The notes beneath the pieces were generated by a model. It was not told where the DNA came from. It worked only from the letters and a program-made list of their open reading frames with translations, and did no database searches. The position numbers were made by a program, and so were the translations under genes. Of a stretch of DNA of 38,885 nt, positions 25,162 to 31,476 are shown in pieces. Position 1 is the first letter of the stretch. Each line of letters opens with the position of its first letter. Origin of the DNA: a virus; IMG/VR virus record IMGVR_UViG_3300042691_026659, positions 1 to 38,885 of that record; one strand, given 5' to 3'.

Positions 25162-25569
25162 TTATTTTGGCTGTGTCTCCTTGGCTAACGGGAAGGCCAG
25201 AACCGTTTTCTTGTCTGCCCCGATCCGTTTGCGCTTACAACCAAACGCCACAAGATGCATTGACAACGCCTTCATTGAAACGGGCGTCCATCGTTTTTCT
25301 ATGGCAAGTTGCTTATACGAGTGTTCGATGTGATCCATGCGAATGTCATTGCCGGCGGCGTATTCCATCATCTCATCAAAAAACGCTTTGACGCTCTGCG
25401 GACCGTTCAACAACGGCGTCTGAAATCGCGCCGGACGCGATGTTACAACCGCGTCCTCAATCGCGTCCGCCTCAATAAGTGGCCCCTGCAAGCCTACGTC
25501 CTCATTCGCTACCGCTGGACGCGGTAGGCGATAGACGTTGGACGCGATCTTCCTGATGTTTTTCAGCAT
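25162..25569 (-). CDS. Winged-helix-like protein, possible repeat-binding replication factor
   Basis: The product has 135 aa. Residues about 58-125 (VKAFFDEMMEYAAGNDIRMD, then YKQLAIEKRWTPVSMKALSM, then FGCKRKRIG) resemble the C-terminal winged-helix domain of phage/plasmid D5-type primases: helix, Y-x2-W-like turn, recognition-type helix and basic wing. It lacks any primase or helicase core. Its first 60 codons overlap part of a GGACGCGAT repeat cluster that continues upstream. A DNA-binding protein that recognises those repeats is a reasonable hypothesis. RBS AGGAG precedes the ATG. Confidence 0.52.
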   Translation of the reverse strand: MLKNIRKIASNVYRLPRPAVANEDVGLQGPLIEADAIEDAVVTSRPARFQTPLLNGPQSVKAFFDEMMEYAAGNDIRMDHIEHSYKQLAIEKRWTPVSMKALSMHLVAFGCKRKRIGADKKTVLAFPLAKETQPK

Positions 25570-25669
25570 TTTAGCTCCTTTGACCGGCGCGATTCGGACG
25601 CGATGTAAATCGCGCCGGACGCGATAGCAGAACGCGTTCCTGAAATCACGTCATCGCGCCGGACGCGAT
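25425..25669. repeat. Cluster of 17-bp palindromic repeats and half-sites
   Basis: Three identical copies of ATCGCGCCGGACGCGAT lie at 25425-25441, 25609-25625 and 25653-25669, with 6-bp inverted arms ATCGCG/CGCGAT. Further GGACGCGAT or GGACGCGGT half-sites lie at 25448-25456 (-), 25460-25468 (-), 25517-25525 (+), 25540-25548 (+) and 25596-25604 (+). The cluster spans the start of the winged-helix-like gene and its upstream region, as expected for operators or a protein-loading site. Confidence 0.72.
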
Positions 25670-25925
25670 GTTGAAAACGCGTCGGACTAAAAAGAACGCG
25701 GCACACGGAACACAGCCGCGCCAAGTCTAGGGAGAAAACGCCCAAACCCCGGTCTCCCGAGGCAGGACTGGTGCCAACGGCACCCGAGAGTGAGCGGCTA
25801 TAGCTGGGGAGCGACCCCGGCTTCGCATTGGACGGAATTGCTGGAAGCCGTGCGCCCTGCGACGGGCATTGGCCAGCCTTTCACCGTCTCTCGGCCGCCC
25901 ACTCGCGGCTATCGTCGGTTACGCT
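25570..25925. other. Gene-free 356-base region with repeats and hairpins
   Basis: I see no convincing gene. Its left part holds palindromic repeats. The right part has two hairpins: GGTGCC/GGCACC (25770-25784) flanked by TCTC/GAGA, and GCTGGGG/CCCCGGC (25803-25821). It may hold an operator set or a small structured RNA. A leftward 60-codon frame (25563-25745) and a rightward frame (25790-26137) look like chance openings. Confidence 0.4.
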
Positions 25926-26150
25926 TTACGCCACGCACCCTAAAGGGCCGGGGTGTTTTCCCCGCTGCAACTCAGACATTGCCTTGTGCAACGCGATCAA
26001 GGTTTCTGTCTTGGGATTCCAAGTTGCGCAGTCAACGCCTGTTAGCGTGCTTTCGGGTACTCCCGCAGCTCGTGCCAGTCGCCGCTTGTTTCCGCGAATC
26101 GCTGCAAACTCCTGAACAGCGGATTTCGCGCCACTGATGATGTCGCTCAT
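25926..26150 (-). CDS. Small helix-turn-helix regulator (Cro/CI-like)
   Basis: The product has 74 aa. The helix-turn-helix lies at about 20-42: NKRRLARAAGVPESTLTGVD, then PKTETLIALHKAMSEL as the support helix, as in small Cro/XRE-like or YdaS-like repressors. No C-terminal cleavage domain is present, so it is not a LexA-type CI. It is the first leftward gene from the divergent control region, with AGGAGA just upstream, and probably controls that region. Confidence 0.7.
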   Translation of the reverse strand: MSDIISGAKSAVQEFAAIRGNKRRLARAAGVPESTLTGVDCATWNPKTETLIALHKAMSELQRGKHPGPLGCVA

Positions 26151-26171
26151 GATCTCCTGTTAACAAATGCC

Positions 26172-26245
26172 GAAACTACGGTCAAGAAAAAATACGGCCG
26201 AGTGTATTTTTCCACTTGCATTCTGTTACGGCGCAGCGTAGTTTC
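26172..26245. promoter_or_regulatory. Divergent control region with two inverted repeats
   Basis: GAAACTACG (26172-26180) is inverted as CGTAGTTTC (26237-26245), and AAAAATAC (26188-26195) as GTATTTTT (26204-26211). Both lie between the leftward regulator and the rightward operon, as expected for operators. A leftward TTGACC (26185-26180) exists, but its -10 would overlap the ribosome-binding site. Confidence 0.55.
26216..26244 (+). promoter_or_regulatory. Candidate rightward early promoter
   Basis: TTGCAT (26216-26221) and TAGTTT (26239-26244) have the ideal 17-base spacing. The -10 lies inside the right arm of the outer inverted repeat, so a bound regulator would block it. The -10 is only a fair match. 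Confidence 0.45.
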
Positions 26246-26289
26246 ATATTTATCGGAACACACGAACCCCGGTGCGGGGCGTGAGGGAG

Positions 26290-26337
26290 CCGGGATCGGA
26301 TGGGGTTGTTTTCTCCCGACCTACCATCCGGTCCCGG
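26290..26337 (+). ncRNA. Long stem-loop in the early operon leader
   Basis: Arms 26290-26303 and 26324-26337 pair over 14 bp with a single U-G wobble, loop 20 bases, and the loop can extend pairing (GGT with ACC). It lies 23 bases before the first rightward ATG and has no T-run, so it is a leader structure, not a terminator. Possible riboregulator or mRNA stabiliser. Confidence 0.5.
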
Positions 26338-26360
26338 CAAAGCAAACGGAGTGGCAAGCA

Positions 26361-26522
26361 ATGCGTAAGAAAACAGTCCTCGGCTACTACGTCCTCAACT
26401 CAGCCGGTGAACAAGTCGCTTGGCATAAGACACGGGCCGGAGCCCGCAAGATCGCGACGCAGATGTCTCTTAAGTTCCCAGGCATCTTTTACACGCAACC
26501 CGAATATGAAGAGGTGCTGTAA
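26361..26522 (+). CDS. First early gene, 53-residue unknown protein
   Basis: A 53-aa product (RKKTVLGYYVLNSAGEQVAW, then KTRAGARKIATQMSLKFPG), probably a small alpha/beta protein. ATG 26361 has CGGAG about 10 bases upstream. Longer in-frame starts run back through the leader hairpin and are rejected. Its stop overlaps the next start (TAATG). Confidence 0.5.
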   Translation: MRKKTVLGYYVLNSAGEQVAWHKTRAGARKIATQMSLKFPGIFYTQPEYEEVL

Positions 26523-26836
26523 TGGGTCGCCCCCCAGTCCTCTTTGATCGTGCTGGTCAGCATCGCCGCCGCTCCAATCTGCAACGCATCGGCGGGTTTT
26601 TCCCTCACGAAATAGAAAACACCTCGATTGGTGGCCGGATGCGGGTGCTCGAAGTCCTCCGCGATCAAGAGCGCACCCAACGCAAGATCGAGAACCAATC
26701 GCCTGAGTATCACAGCGTCGAACTGCACAAGCTGATCTTAAAGGCCATCGCAGACGAGCAAGAGGCGATCGCTTTCATTCAGCGCCGACTGCCGATCGGC
26801 ATCCCCGCCATGCAACTCCGACTGATTAAGGAATAG
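26522..26836 (+). CDS. Early protein, unknown function
   Basis: The product has 104 aa: a basic start (GRPPVLFDRAGQHRRRSN) then long helices (RVLEVLRDQERTQRKIENQ; LHKLILKAIADEQEAIAFIQ). Coupled to the preceding gene by TAATG and 4 bases from the next. No family recognised. Confidence 0.5.
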   Translation: MGRPPVLFDRAGQHRRRSNLQRIGGFFPHEIENTSIGGRMRVLEVLRDQERTQRKIENQSPEYHSVELHKLILKAIADEQEAIAFIQRRLPIGIPAMQLRLIKE

Positions 26837-26840
26837 ACCA

Positions 26841-27110
26841 ATGCGCAATACCGACTTTGCCGTCACCTTTGACGTGACCGTCACTGCCTACAACCGCGAC
26901 TGGACCCTCACCTGCACCGCCTCGATGAAGGGTTGGGATTGTGAGCCCGCGATCCTCTGGCTTGAGAACAACGCAGAGACGCCTTGGGTGCCGGCCGACG
27001 TGTGGGATGCAGTCGAAGCAGAACTAGCCGCTGGCGGCCCTGCTCGTGACGCTTACGACGCTGCAATGAGCAAGGCTGACTTCCCCTTCATGGCGGAGGC
27101 GGCAGAATGA
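26841..27110 (+). CDS. Early protein, unknown function
   Basis: The product has 89 aa: a beta-type N-terminal half (FAVTFDVTVTAYNRDWTLTC) and an acidic, Trp-rich helical C-terminal half (WVPADVWDAVEAELAAGG). No known motif. It overlaps the next gene by ATGA. Confidence 0.5.
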   Translation: MRNTDFAVTFDVTVTAYNRDWTLTCTASMKGWDCEPAILWLENNAETPWVPADVWDAVEAELAAGGPARDAYDAAMSKADFPFMAEAAE

Positions 27111-27415
27111 TTACGGCCAAGCAGACGACCACCTGCACCAAGTGTGAAGGCACGGGCGGTTTTGAGCGCCAGCACCCATCATGGGGCGCACGCGACTGCC
27201 CAGAAGCCTACATCAAAGTCCCTTGCGATTTGTGCGACGGAGCCGGCGATCGGCTCATCACCGAGCACATCATGGACCTGCTGATCGAGCTTGAGTCTTT
27301 TCTGGACAATCAGGCCGATGCGGAGATTGACGAGAATGGACGCACGATCGGCAACGATGCCATGAAACTGCTTGGTGAGGTTCAAGACGCAATGGCGCGC
27401 CTGGAGGGGAAATGA
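27107..27415 (+). CDS. Small zinc-ribbon protein with DnaJ-like CxxCxGxG motifs
   Basis: The product has 102 aa. Two CxxCxGxG-type knuckles, CTKCEGTGG at 10-18 and CDLCDGAGD at 40-48, probably bind one zinc as in the central DnaJ domain. The rest is an acidic helix pair (HIMDLLIELESFLDNQAD, AMKLLGEVQDAMARLEG). No J domain, so not a chaperone by itself. It may act as an adaptor. Overlaps both neighbours by ATGA. Confidence 0.6.
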   Translation: MITAKQTTTCTKCEGTGGFERQHPSWGARDCPEAYIKVPCDLCDGAGDRLITEHIMDLLIELESFLDNQADAEIDENGRTIGNDAMKLLGEVQDAMARLEGK

Positions 27416-27615
27416 GCGCTTTTGAAAAAGGCGTCGAAGCCTCTTTGCTTGTGACCCGCGCCGCTGGTGGCCGTCACGCCGCACACGAAGCCCTCAAAAG
27501 AATGAAGCGCAACCCGCGCTCGTTTGAATGGCTCAAGCGATACGTGACCGCTGCCGCGCAAGTTGAGGAAGCCGAACTTGCCCTTCTGCGTATCAAAAAG
27601 GAGTTAGGGAAATGA
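27412..27615 (+). CDS. Small basic early protein
   Basis: The product has 67 aa, helical and basic: AFEKGVEASLLVTRAAGGRH, then ALKRMKRNPRSFEWLKRYV. Unknown function. ATGA overlaps on both sides support translation. Confidence 0.48.
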   Translation: MSAFEKGVEASLLVTRAAGGRHAAHEALKRMKRNPRSFEWLKRYVTAAAQVEEAELALLRIKKELGK

Positions 27616-27788
27616 CCGAATTGCAGATTTTGTTTTTGTCGGCTGTTGGTCTCTACGTCGCTTGGCATCTGTTTTTGCTTATTATTTGGCTGTTTTTCAC
27701 CAATCACGACCTTAACGCGGTCCGAGAGGCTGAATTTTATACCGAACTTGGTTTCACCAAAGACCAAAACGGAAACTGGAGGCGCTAA
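27612..27788 (+). CDS. 58-residue single-span membrane protein
   Basis: A 58-aa product with one strong membrane span at about 5-29 (ILFLSAVGLYVAWHLFLLII) and a charged C-terminal tail containing EFYTELGFTKDQNGNW, a pattern seen in small phage membrane proteins. Starts ATGA-coupled and ends TAATG-coupled to the annealing protein gene. Confidence 0.55.
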   Translation: MTELQILFLSAVGLYVAWHLFLLIIWLFFTNHDLNAVREAEFYTELGFTKDQNGNWRR

Positions 27789-28516
27789 TGACAAAACTGG
27801 CCAAGGTACAAGAGCCCGCAGCTGCCGGGATTAGTTCAATCCTCGACAAGCTCATGGCAATGCCTGATCTGCCGATTGAACGTGCCGAGCAGTTGTTTAG
27901 CTTTTATCAGCGCGTCGAGGATGACCAGGGCCGCAAGGCCTACGCCGCTGCAATGTCCGCCTGCCAAGCTGAGCTAATGCCGGTCAAGGTTGACGCGGAC
28001 AACCCTCAGACGCGCTCCAAGTATGCCACCTATGACGCCATCGATCGCGCGACGCGGCCCATCTACACCAAGCACGGGTTTGGGATTTCATTCAACACCC
28101 GCTCACCTGCCCCCGACGTTCTAACCGTGATCGCCTATGTCACGCATTCCAGCGGATACGAACGCGAGTTCACGATTGACATGCCGGCTGATGGCAAGGG
28201 TGCCAAGGGCGGCGACGTGATGACCAAAACGCACGCCACGGGCTCGGCCTTCTCCTACGGCAAGCGCTACCTGCTCGGCGCGATCTTTAACATTGCCACC
28301 ACAAAGCGCGACGACGACGGCAACGGCGCATCGGGCGAGGCTGGCTTTATCACCGGAGAACAGGCCGAGGAATTGGCCAAGCTGATCAGCGAGACGCGCA
28401 CCGATATTGCCAAGTTTCTAGAGATGGGCGGCCTCGACAGCCTTTCAGACATGCCGGCCAATCAGTTTTCCGCCGCTCGCGCTCTGCTTCTGAAAAAGAA
28501 AGGCGCAAAGGCATGA
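27788..28516 (+). CDS. erf: Single-strand annealing recombinase, ERF family
   Basis: The product has 242 aa. The family core is clear: SKYATYDAIDRATRPIYTKH (77-96), GISFNTR, then GSAFSYGKRYLLGAIFNI near 150-168. A Gly/Asp-rich linker (DDDGNGASGEAG) leads to a C-terminal helical tail. ERF proteins form rings that anneal complementary single strands in phage recombination and genome circularisation. Downstream lies a YqaJ exonuclease, forming the usual exonuclease/annealase pair, but an HNH gene is inserted between them. Confidence 0.88.
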   Translation: MTKLAKVQEPAAAGISSILDKLMAMPDLPIERAEQLFSFYQRVEDDQGRKAYAAAMSACQAELMPVKVDADNPQTRSKYATYDAIDRATRPIYTKHGFGISFNTRSPAPDVLTVIAYVTHSSGYEREFTIDMPADGKGAKGGDVMTKTHATGSAFSYGKRYLLGAIFNIATTKRDDDGNGASGEAGFITGEQAEELAKLISETRTDIAKFLEMGGLDSLSDMPANQFSAARALLLKKKGAKA

Positions 28517-29022
28517 CGCGACGCGGCTCTAACAGCGGAAAAGGGCGCGGCAACTGGAACGTCAACCACGGCGAAGCAAAGCGTTCTGGTCGCTCCATTG
28601 AGTACATCATCTGGCGCGGTATGCTTCGTCGCTGCAATGACAACCAGTCCCCGAATTACGCTGACTATGGTGGTCGCGGCATAACTGTCTGCGATCGCTG
28701 GATGTCCCTTGAAAATTTCGTTTCCGATATGGGGCGACGACCTTCAAGGGATTATTCGATCGATCGAATTGATAACGACAAGGGTTACGCCCCTGAAAAC
28801 TGCCGGTGGGCTACTCGAAAAGAGCAGGCCGCCAACCGACGAAAGAAACGACGGCCAACGCACTGCAAGCACGGCCACGCTTTTGAAGGTGACAACCTCT
28901 ACATCACGCCGAAAGGGAAATACCAATGCAGGACGTGTCGATCTCAGTCGATGAAACGCCTAGCGCAGCGCGGATACTTCAGGGAACTGCGGAGTGGGCA
29001 ACCATCCGCCTCGGCAAAGTAA
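28513..29022 (+). CDS. HNH endonuclease with C-terminal zinc ribbon
   Basis: The product has 169 aa. The pattern is the common phage mobile-type HNH: YIIWRGMLRRCND (31-43), YGGRGITVCDRW (52-63), YSIDRIDNDKGYAPENCRWA (81-100, with the catalytic region), then a KEQAANRR helix. A second zinc motif C118-x-H-H...C139-x2-C142 follows. It overlaps ERF by ATGA and the exonuclease gene by 97 bases. It may be a homing or free-standing nuclease that has settled between two recombination genes. Confidence 0.82.
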   Translation: MTRRGSNSGKGRGNWNVNHGEAKRSGRSIEYIIWRGMLRRCNDNQSPNYADYGGRGITVCDRWMSLENFVSDMGRRPSRDYSIDRIDNDKGYAPENCRWATRKEQAANRRKKRRPTHCKHGHAFEGDNLYITPKGKYQCRTCRSQSMKRLAQRGYFRELRSGQPSASAK

Positions 29023-29600
29023 CGGCGTCGCGGGTTGCCGACGTAATTGCAAAAACAAAGTCTGGTTGGGGCGCTTCGCGCGGTCAGTACGCCGCCGAGT
29101 TGGTTATTGAACGACTAACGGGAACGGCTGCGGAAGGCTTCACCAATTCTGCAATGGCATGGGGCACGACGACCGAACCGCAAGCACGCTTGGTCTATGA
29201 AATGATGCACGATGTGTCTGTAGAGCAGGTGGGTTTCATCCATCACCCAAAGATTGCCATGTCGGGCTGCTCGCCGGATGGGCTTGTTGGAGCTGACGGG
29301 ATCGTCGAAATTAAATGCCCAACGTCAAAAACCCACATTGAAACCCTTCTCACCGAAACCGTGCCGGCCAAATACGTCACGCAAATCCAGTGGCAACTCG
29401 CCTGCTCGGATCGGGCGTGGTGCGACTTTGTTTCGTTCGACCCGCGTATGCCAGGGGAGATGCAGTTGTACGTCTCTCGGGTCCGCCGCGATGATGCAAT
29501 CATTCGCGATCTGGCCACTCAGATCGAAGTGTTTTTATCCGAAGTCGCAGACACCGTGTCTCAGCTTCAGGCCAAGTACGCTTTGAAGGAGGCCGCGTAA
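28926..29600 (+). CDS. YqaJ-family viral recombinase exonuclease
   Basis: The product has 224 aa. The core motifs are visible: ILQGTAEWATIRLGKVTASR (17-36), AWGTTTEPQARLVYE with Glu84, SPDG with Asp118, and VEIKCPTSKTH with Glu128 and Lys130 (D...ExK active site). The family degrades one strand 5' to 3' to feed the annealing protein. The start at 28926 lies inside the HNH gene with AAGGG 8 bases upstream. Later starts would lose the first motif. Confidence 0.86.
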   Translation: MQDVSISVDETPSAARILQGTAEWATIRLGKVTASRVADVIAKTKSGWGASRGQYAAELVIERLTGTAAEGFTNSAMAWGTTTEPQARLVYEMMHDVSVEQVGFIHHPKIAMSGCSPDGLVGADGIVEIKCPTSKTHIETLLTETVPAKYVTQIQWQLACSDRAWCDFVSFDPRMPGEMQLYVSRVRRDDAIIRDLATQIEVFLSEVADTVSQLQAKYALKEAA

Positions 29601-29719
29601 TGGCCTCGCTGCACCGGATCGCTGTCTATTTGTGGTTGGGTTATTCGGTGCGGCGTATCTGCGAACTGATGGACGCCGACAAGGCGACAGTCAAGGCCAT
29701 GAAGAAACGTTTTATCTAG
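29600..29719 (+). CDS. 39-residue helix-turn-helix peptide
   Basis: A 39-aa product that is essentially one HTH_23/resolvase-like unit: HRIAVYLWLGYSVRRICELM, then ADKATVKAMKKRF. It couples to the exonuclease stop by TAATG and precedes two strong hairpins. It may be an autoregulatory DNA-binding peptide or a remnant. Confidence 0.5.
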   Translation: MASLHRIAVYLWLGYSVRRICELMDADKATVKAMKKRFI

Positions 29720-29723
29720 AATC

Positions 29724-29794
29724 CGCAGCGCAGCGGGGAGCGCTGCGTGACCGTCGACAGGGACGCGTTGATGAGGGTCGGCGCGTCCCTGTCG
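29724..29794 (+). repeat. Two consecutive strong hairpins between early genes
   Basis: Hairpin 1 is CGCAGCGC/GCGCTGCG (29724-29731 with 29740-29747). Hairpin 2 is a perfect 13-bp stem, CGACAGGGACGCG/CGCGTCCCTGTCG (29755-29767 with 29782-29794). Neither has a T-run. They fill the only large gap in the early operon and could be an RNA processing, pausing or protein-binding site. Confidence 0.6.
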
Positions 29795-29814
29795 GCACCA
29801 ATAACGAGGGGACC

Positions 29815-30081
29815 ATGAAATATTCAATCAATCAGGCTCGCCAAGCGATCGAGCACGTCACACATGCTTACGCCGATGAGGGAACTATCGTCGAAGCCGC
29901 ACGTGAAGGGGTCCGCATCCTCGCATGGCTAGAACGACGCCAAGAGCTAATGAAAGCCCTCGATCGCCTAGAGCGCGAGCGCCCCGATCTGGTGGATTTG
30001 TTCCGCGAGTTTCCGGGAGCACAGATCACAGACGTGAGGCCGATGTTTCCAGCCTACAATAATGGGAGCGGTGTGGAATGA
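29815..30081 (+). CDS. Helical early protein, unknown
   Basis: The product has 88 aa, mostly helix (INQARQAIEHVTHAYADEGT; LAWLERRQELMKALDRLERE) with a PxxVDLFREFPG segment. ATG 29815 has GAGGGG upstream. Ends ATGA-coupled. No family. Confidence 0.5.
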   Translation: MKYSINQARQAIEHVTHAYADEGTIVEAAREGVRILAWLERRQELMKALDRLERERPDLVDLFREFPGAQITDVRPMFPAYNNGSGVE

Positions 30082-30335
30082 CATCTGAGATCGAAGTCGT
30101 TTACGCAATTCGCGGAGAGCCGTTTGACCCGTCGCAGGAGCAATGGCCATGCACGGTTCACGATCTTAGGAGCCGCCGCCTGCGCTACCAATATGTCCCT
30201 CGCTACATTGCGTTAGCTCTTGGCGAGTTCAACGGCCTTAGCAAAATGAGCGCCCGCTGGTGCCCGAACGTCGGGGATCGCGGGGAGTGGCAGTTATTCG
30301 ACCTGCTCCCAGATAACGTAACGGTGATCCCATGA
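30078..30335 (+). CDS. Small early protein, unknown
   Basis: The product has 85 aa. SEIEVVYAIRGEPFDPSQEQ and RWCPNVGDRGEWQLFDLLPD suggest a small alpha/beta protein. No motif recognised. ATGA overlaps on both sides. Confidence 0.48.
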   Translation: MTSEIEVVYAIRGEPFDPSQEQWPCTVHDLRSRRLRYQYVPRYIALALGEFNGLSKMSARWCPNVGDRGEWQLFDLLPDNVTVIP

Positions 30336-30457
30336 TTGAAACCTTGCTCGTTTTTCTTGCTGGTGTTGCTGCCGGTATCGCTGCCTTTTTTATCGGCGTC
30401 CAAGTCGTCGGTGAAATCTTGCTGCGGCGTCCTGAAAATAAGGATTTGCGGAAATGA
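30332..30457 (+). CDS. 41-residue single-span membrane peptide
   Basis: A 41-aa product: span at about 4-30 (LLVFLAGVAAGIAAFFIGVQ) and a basic tail (LLRRPENKDLRK), positive-inside. Coupled by ATGA to both neighbours. Function unknown. Confidence 0.52.
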   Translation: MIETLLVFLAGVAAGIAAFFIGVQVVGEILLRRPENKDLRK

Positions 30458-30885
30458 CCTATTTCGGTGAAAAGCAGCTTGGCAACTTTAAGCCGTCCCG
30501 CACCGCACGACAGAAGGCCAAGGCCAGCAAGTCGTCAGAGAAGCGCGCCGAGCGTCCCGGCAATTCCGAGGAGCATCTGGCAGCGCTGCGCAAGTGCCCG
30601 TGCGTCGTCACGTTGCGGGTGCCGGCCGGAGAGGTGCACCACTTGAAGCAAACCGGCGAACGCGGCGCTGGGATGCGCTCAAGCGATAAGTGGGGCGTGC
30701 CGCTCTCCCACGTCCCGCATATGGATTTGGAACGGGAAGGCTCCCGCAATGAGCGCCGCTGGTTTGAAAAACATGGCATCGACGCTCCGCTTGATCTAGC
30801 AGCAGCACTTTGGAACGCATCGCCCGACGTGGCGGCAATGACCCGCATCATTCTAGCAAACAGAGGCAAGCATGGGCTTAAGTAA
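30454..30885 (+). CDS. HNH-like recombination nuclease (DUF968/Ref-like)
   Basis: The product has 143 aa. A basic N-terminal tail (about 1-36) leads to CPCVVTLRVPAGEVHHLKQ (48-66), SSDKWGVPLSHVPHMDL (76-92) and LAAALWN near the end. The Cys pair, HH and distal His match phage HNH-type nucleases of the DUF968/Ref kind, which nick recombination intermediates or DNA under RecA. Fits the nearby ERF/YqaJ module. Exact family uncertain. Confidence 0.58.
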   Translation: MTYFGEKQLGNFKPSRTARQKAKASKSSEKRAERPGNSEEHLAALRKCPCVVTLRVPAGEVHHLKQTGERGAGMRSSDKWGVPLSHVPHMDLEREGSRNERRWFEKHGIDAPLDLAAALWNASPDVAAMTRIILANRGKHGLK

Positions 30886-31057
30886 GGTCGGCAAACTGAC
30901 CCTCACATTGAACAGGTACGATGCGGAGATCGAAAAACTGAAACGCGAAATTCTCGAACTACAACGCCAGCGCGTTCTGGCCTCGATCGAAGCCCAGCGC
31001 GAGATCAAGGCAGAGAGCGAGCGCCGGAGCGCAGCCAAGGCAGAGGTGGCGGCATGA
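30872..31057 (+). CDS. Coiled-coil early protein
   Basis: A 61-aa product, a nearly continuous charged coiled coil (LNRYDAEIEKLKREILELQR; AQREIKAESERRSAAKAEV). Overlaps the upstream gene by 14 bases. Probably an oligomerising accessory peptide. Function unknown. Confidence 0.5.
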   Translation: MGLSKVGKLTLTLNRYDAEIEKLKREILELQRQRVLASIEAQREIKAESERRSAAKAEVAA

Positions 31058-31155
31058 CCGACGCACACGAAGCAAAGGCACGGGAGATCGTCAGAAAGGT
31101 TGCACCGCTCACCTGCATTAGCGATCCGCCTACAACCCGAAATTCAGATAATTAG
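31054..31155 (+). CDS. 33-residue peptide, possibly a truncated gene
   Basis: A 33-aa product starting TDAHEAKAREIVRKVAPLTC and ending soon after. It looks like the beginning of a longer helical phage protein cut short, but no matching remainder is seen downstream. ATGA-coupled. Weakly supported. Confidence 0.35.
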   Translation: MTDAHEAKAREIVRKVAPLTCISDPPTTRNSDN

Positions 31156-31165
31156 TCTTCTTTTA

Positions 31166-31190
31166 TTTTACGCCAAAAAACCCCGTAAAA
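31166..31190 (+). terminator. Weak hairpin in the gap before the recombinase unit
   Basis: TTTTACG/CGTAAAA (31166-31172 with 31184-31190), loop 11 bases with A-run, between two rightward genes. Only moderately stable, no T-run follows. May partly separate the recombinase genes from the early operon. Confidence 0.35.
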
Positions 31191-31263
31191 TCAGCGTTTC
31201 GTGTTCCTGCCCCGTGATTGGCGTGTCATCATCACTCATAAAATGCCGCAAAAGGGATAAACA

Positions 31264-31476
31264 ATGAAAAATGGCGACACGATTGCATTCAGTCCAGGCG
31301 CAAGCGTTTACTGGACGCAGACGACTAACTTCAGGTGGCTTAGGCGTCGCGTGAAATTAGACCCGTTTTATTTTCCAGACGAGACAATCATCCTCGTCTT
31401 GCAACAATGCTGGCAAGGCAGCGACGGAACTCAAGACTGGAAAGACGTTCCTACGGTTGATGAGGGTCAGCCATGA
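31264..31476 (+). CDS. Small protein before the recombinase
   Basis: The product has 70 aa. KNGDTIAFSPGASVYWTQTT and FPDETIILVLQQCWQGSDGT suggest a small beta-rich fold. GGG-like RBS (AAGGG) upstream. Ends ATGA-coupled to the recombinase gene, so the two are co-translated. Function unknown. Confidence 0.5.
   Translation: MKNGDTIAFSPGASVYWTQTTNFRWLRRRVKLDPFYFPDETIILVLQQCWQGSDGTQDWKDVPTVDEGQP

Noticed and set aside
25563-25745. 60-codon leftward frame across the palindromic repeats
   Set aside because: It overlaps the next start and runs through operator-like repeats with no recognisable protein pattern, so it is probably a chance opening.
25790-26137. Rightward 115-codon frame opposite the small regulator
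   Set aside because: It is antisense to a recognisable helix-turn-helix gene and its translation has odd composition.
31054-31155. 33-codon gene considered as the start of a broken longer gene
   Set aside because: No continuing frame or remnant was visible downstream, so a pseudogene call is not supported; kept only as a low-confidence gene.
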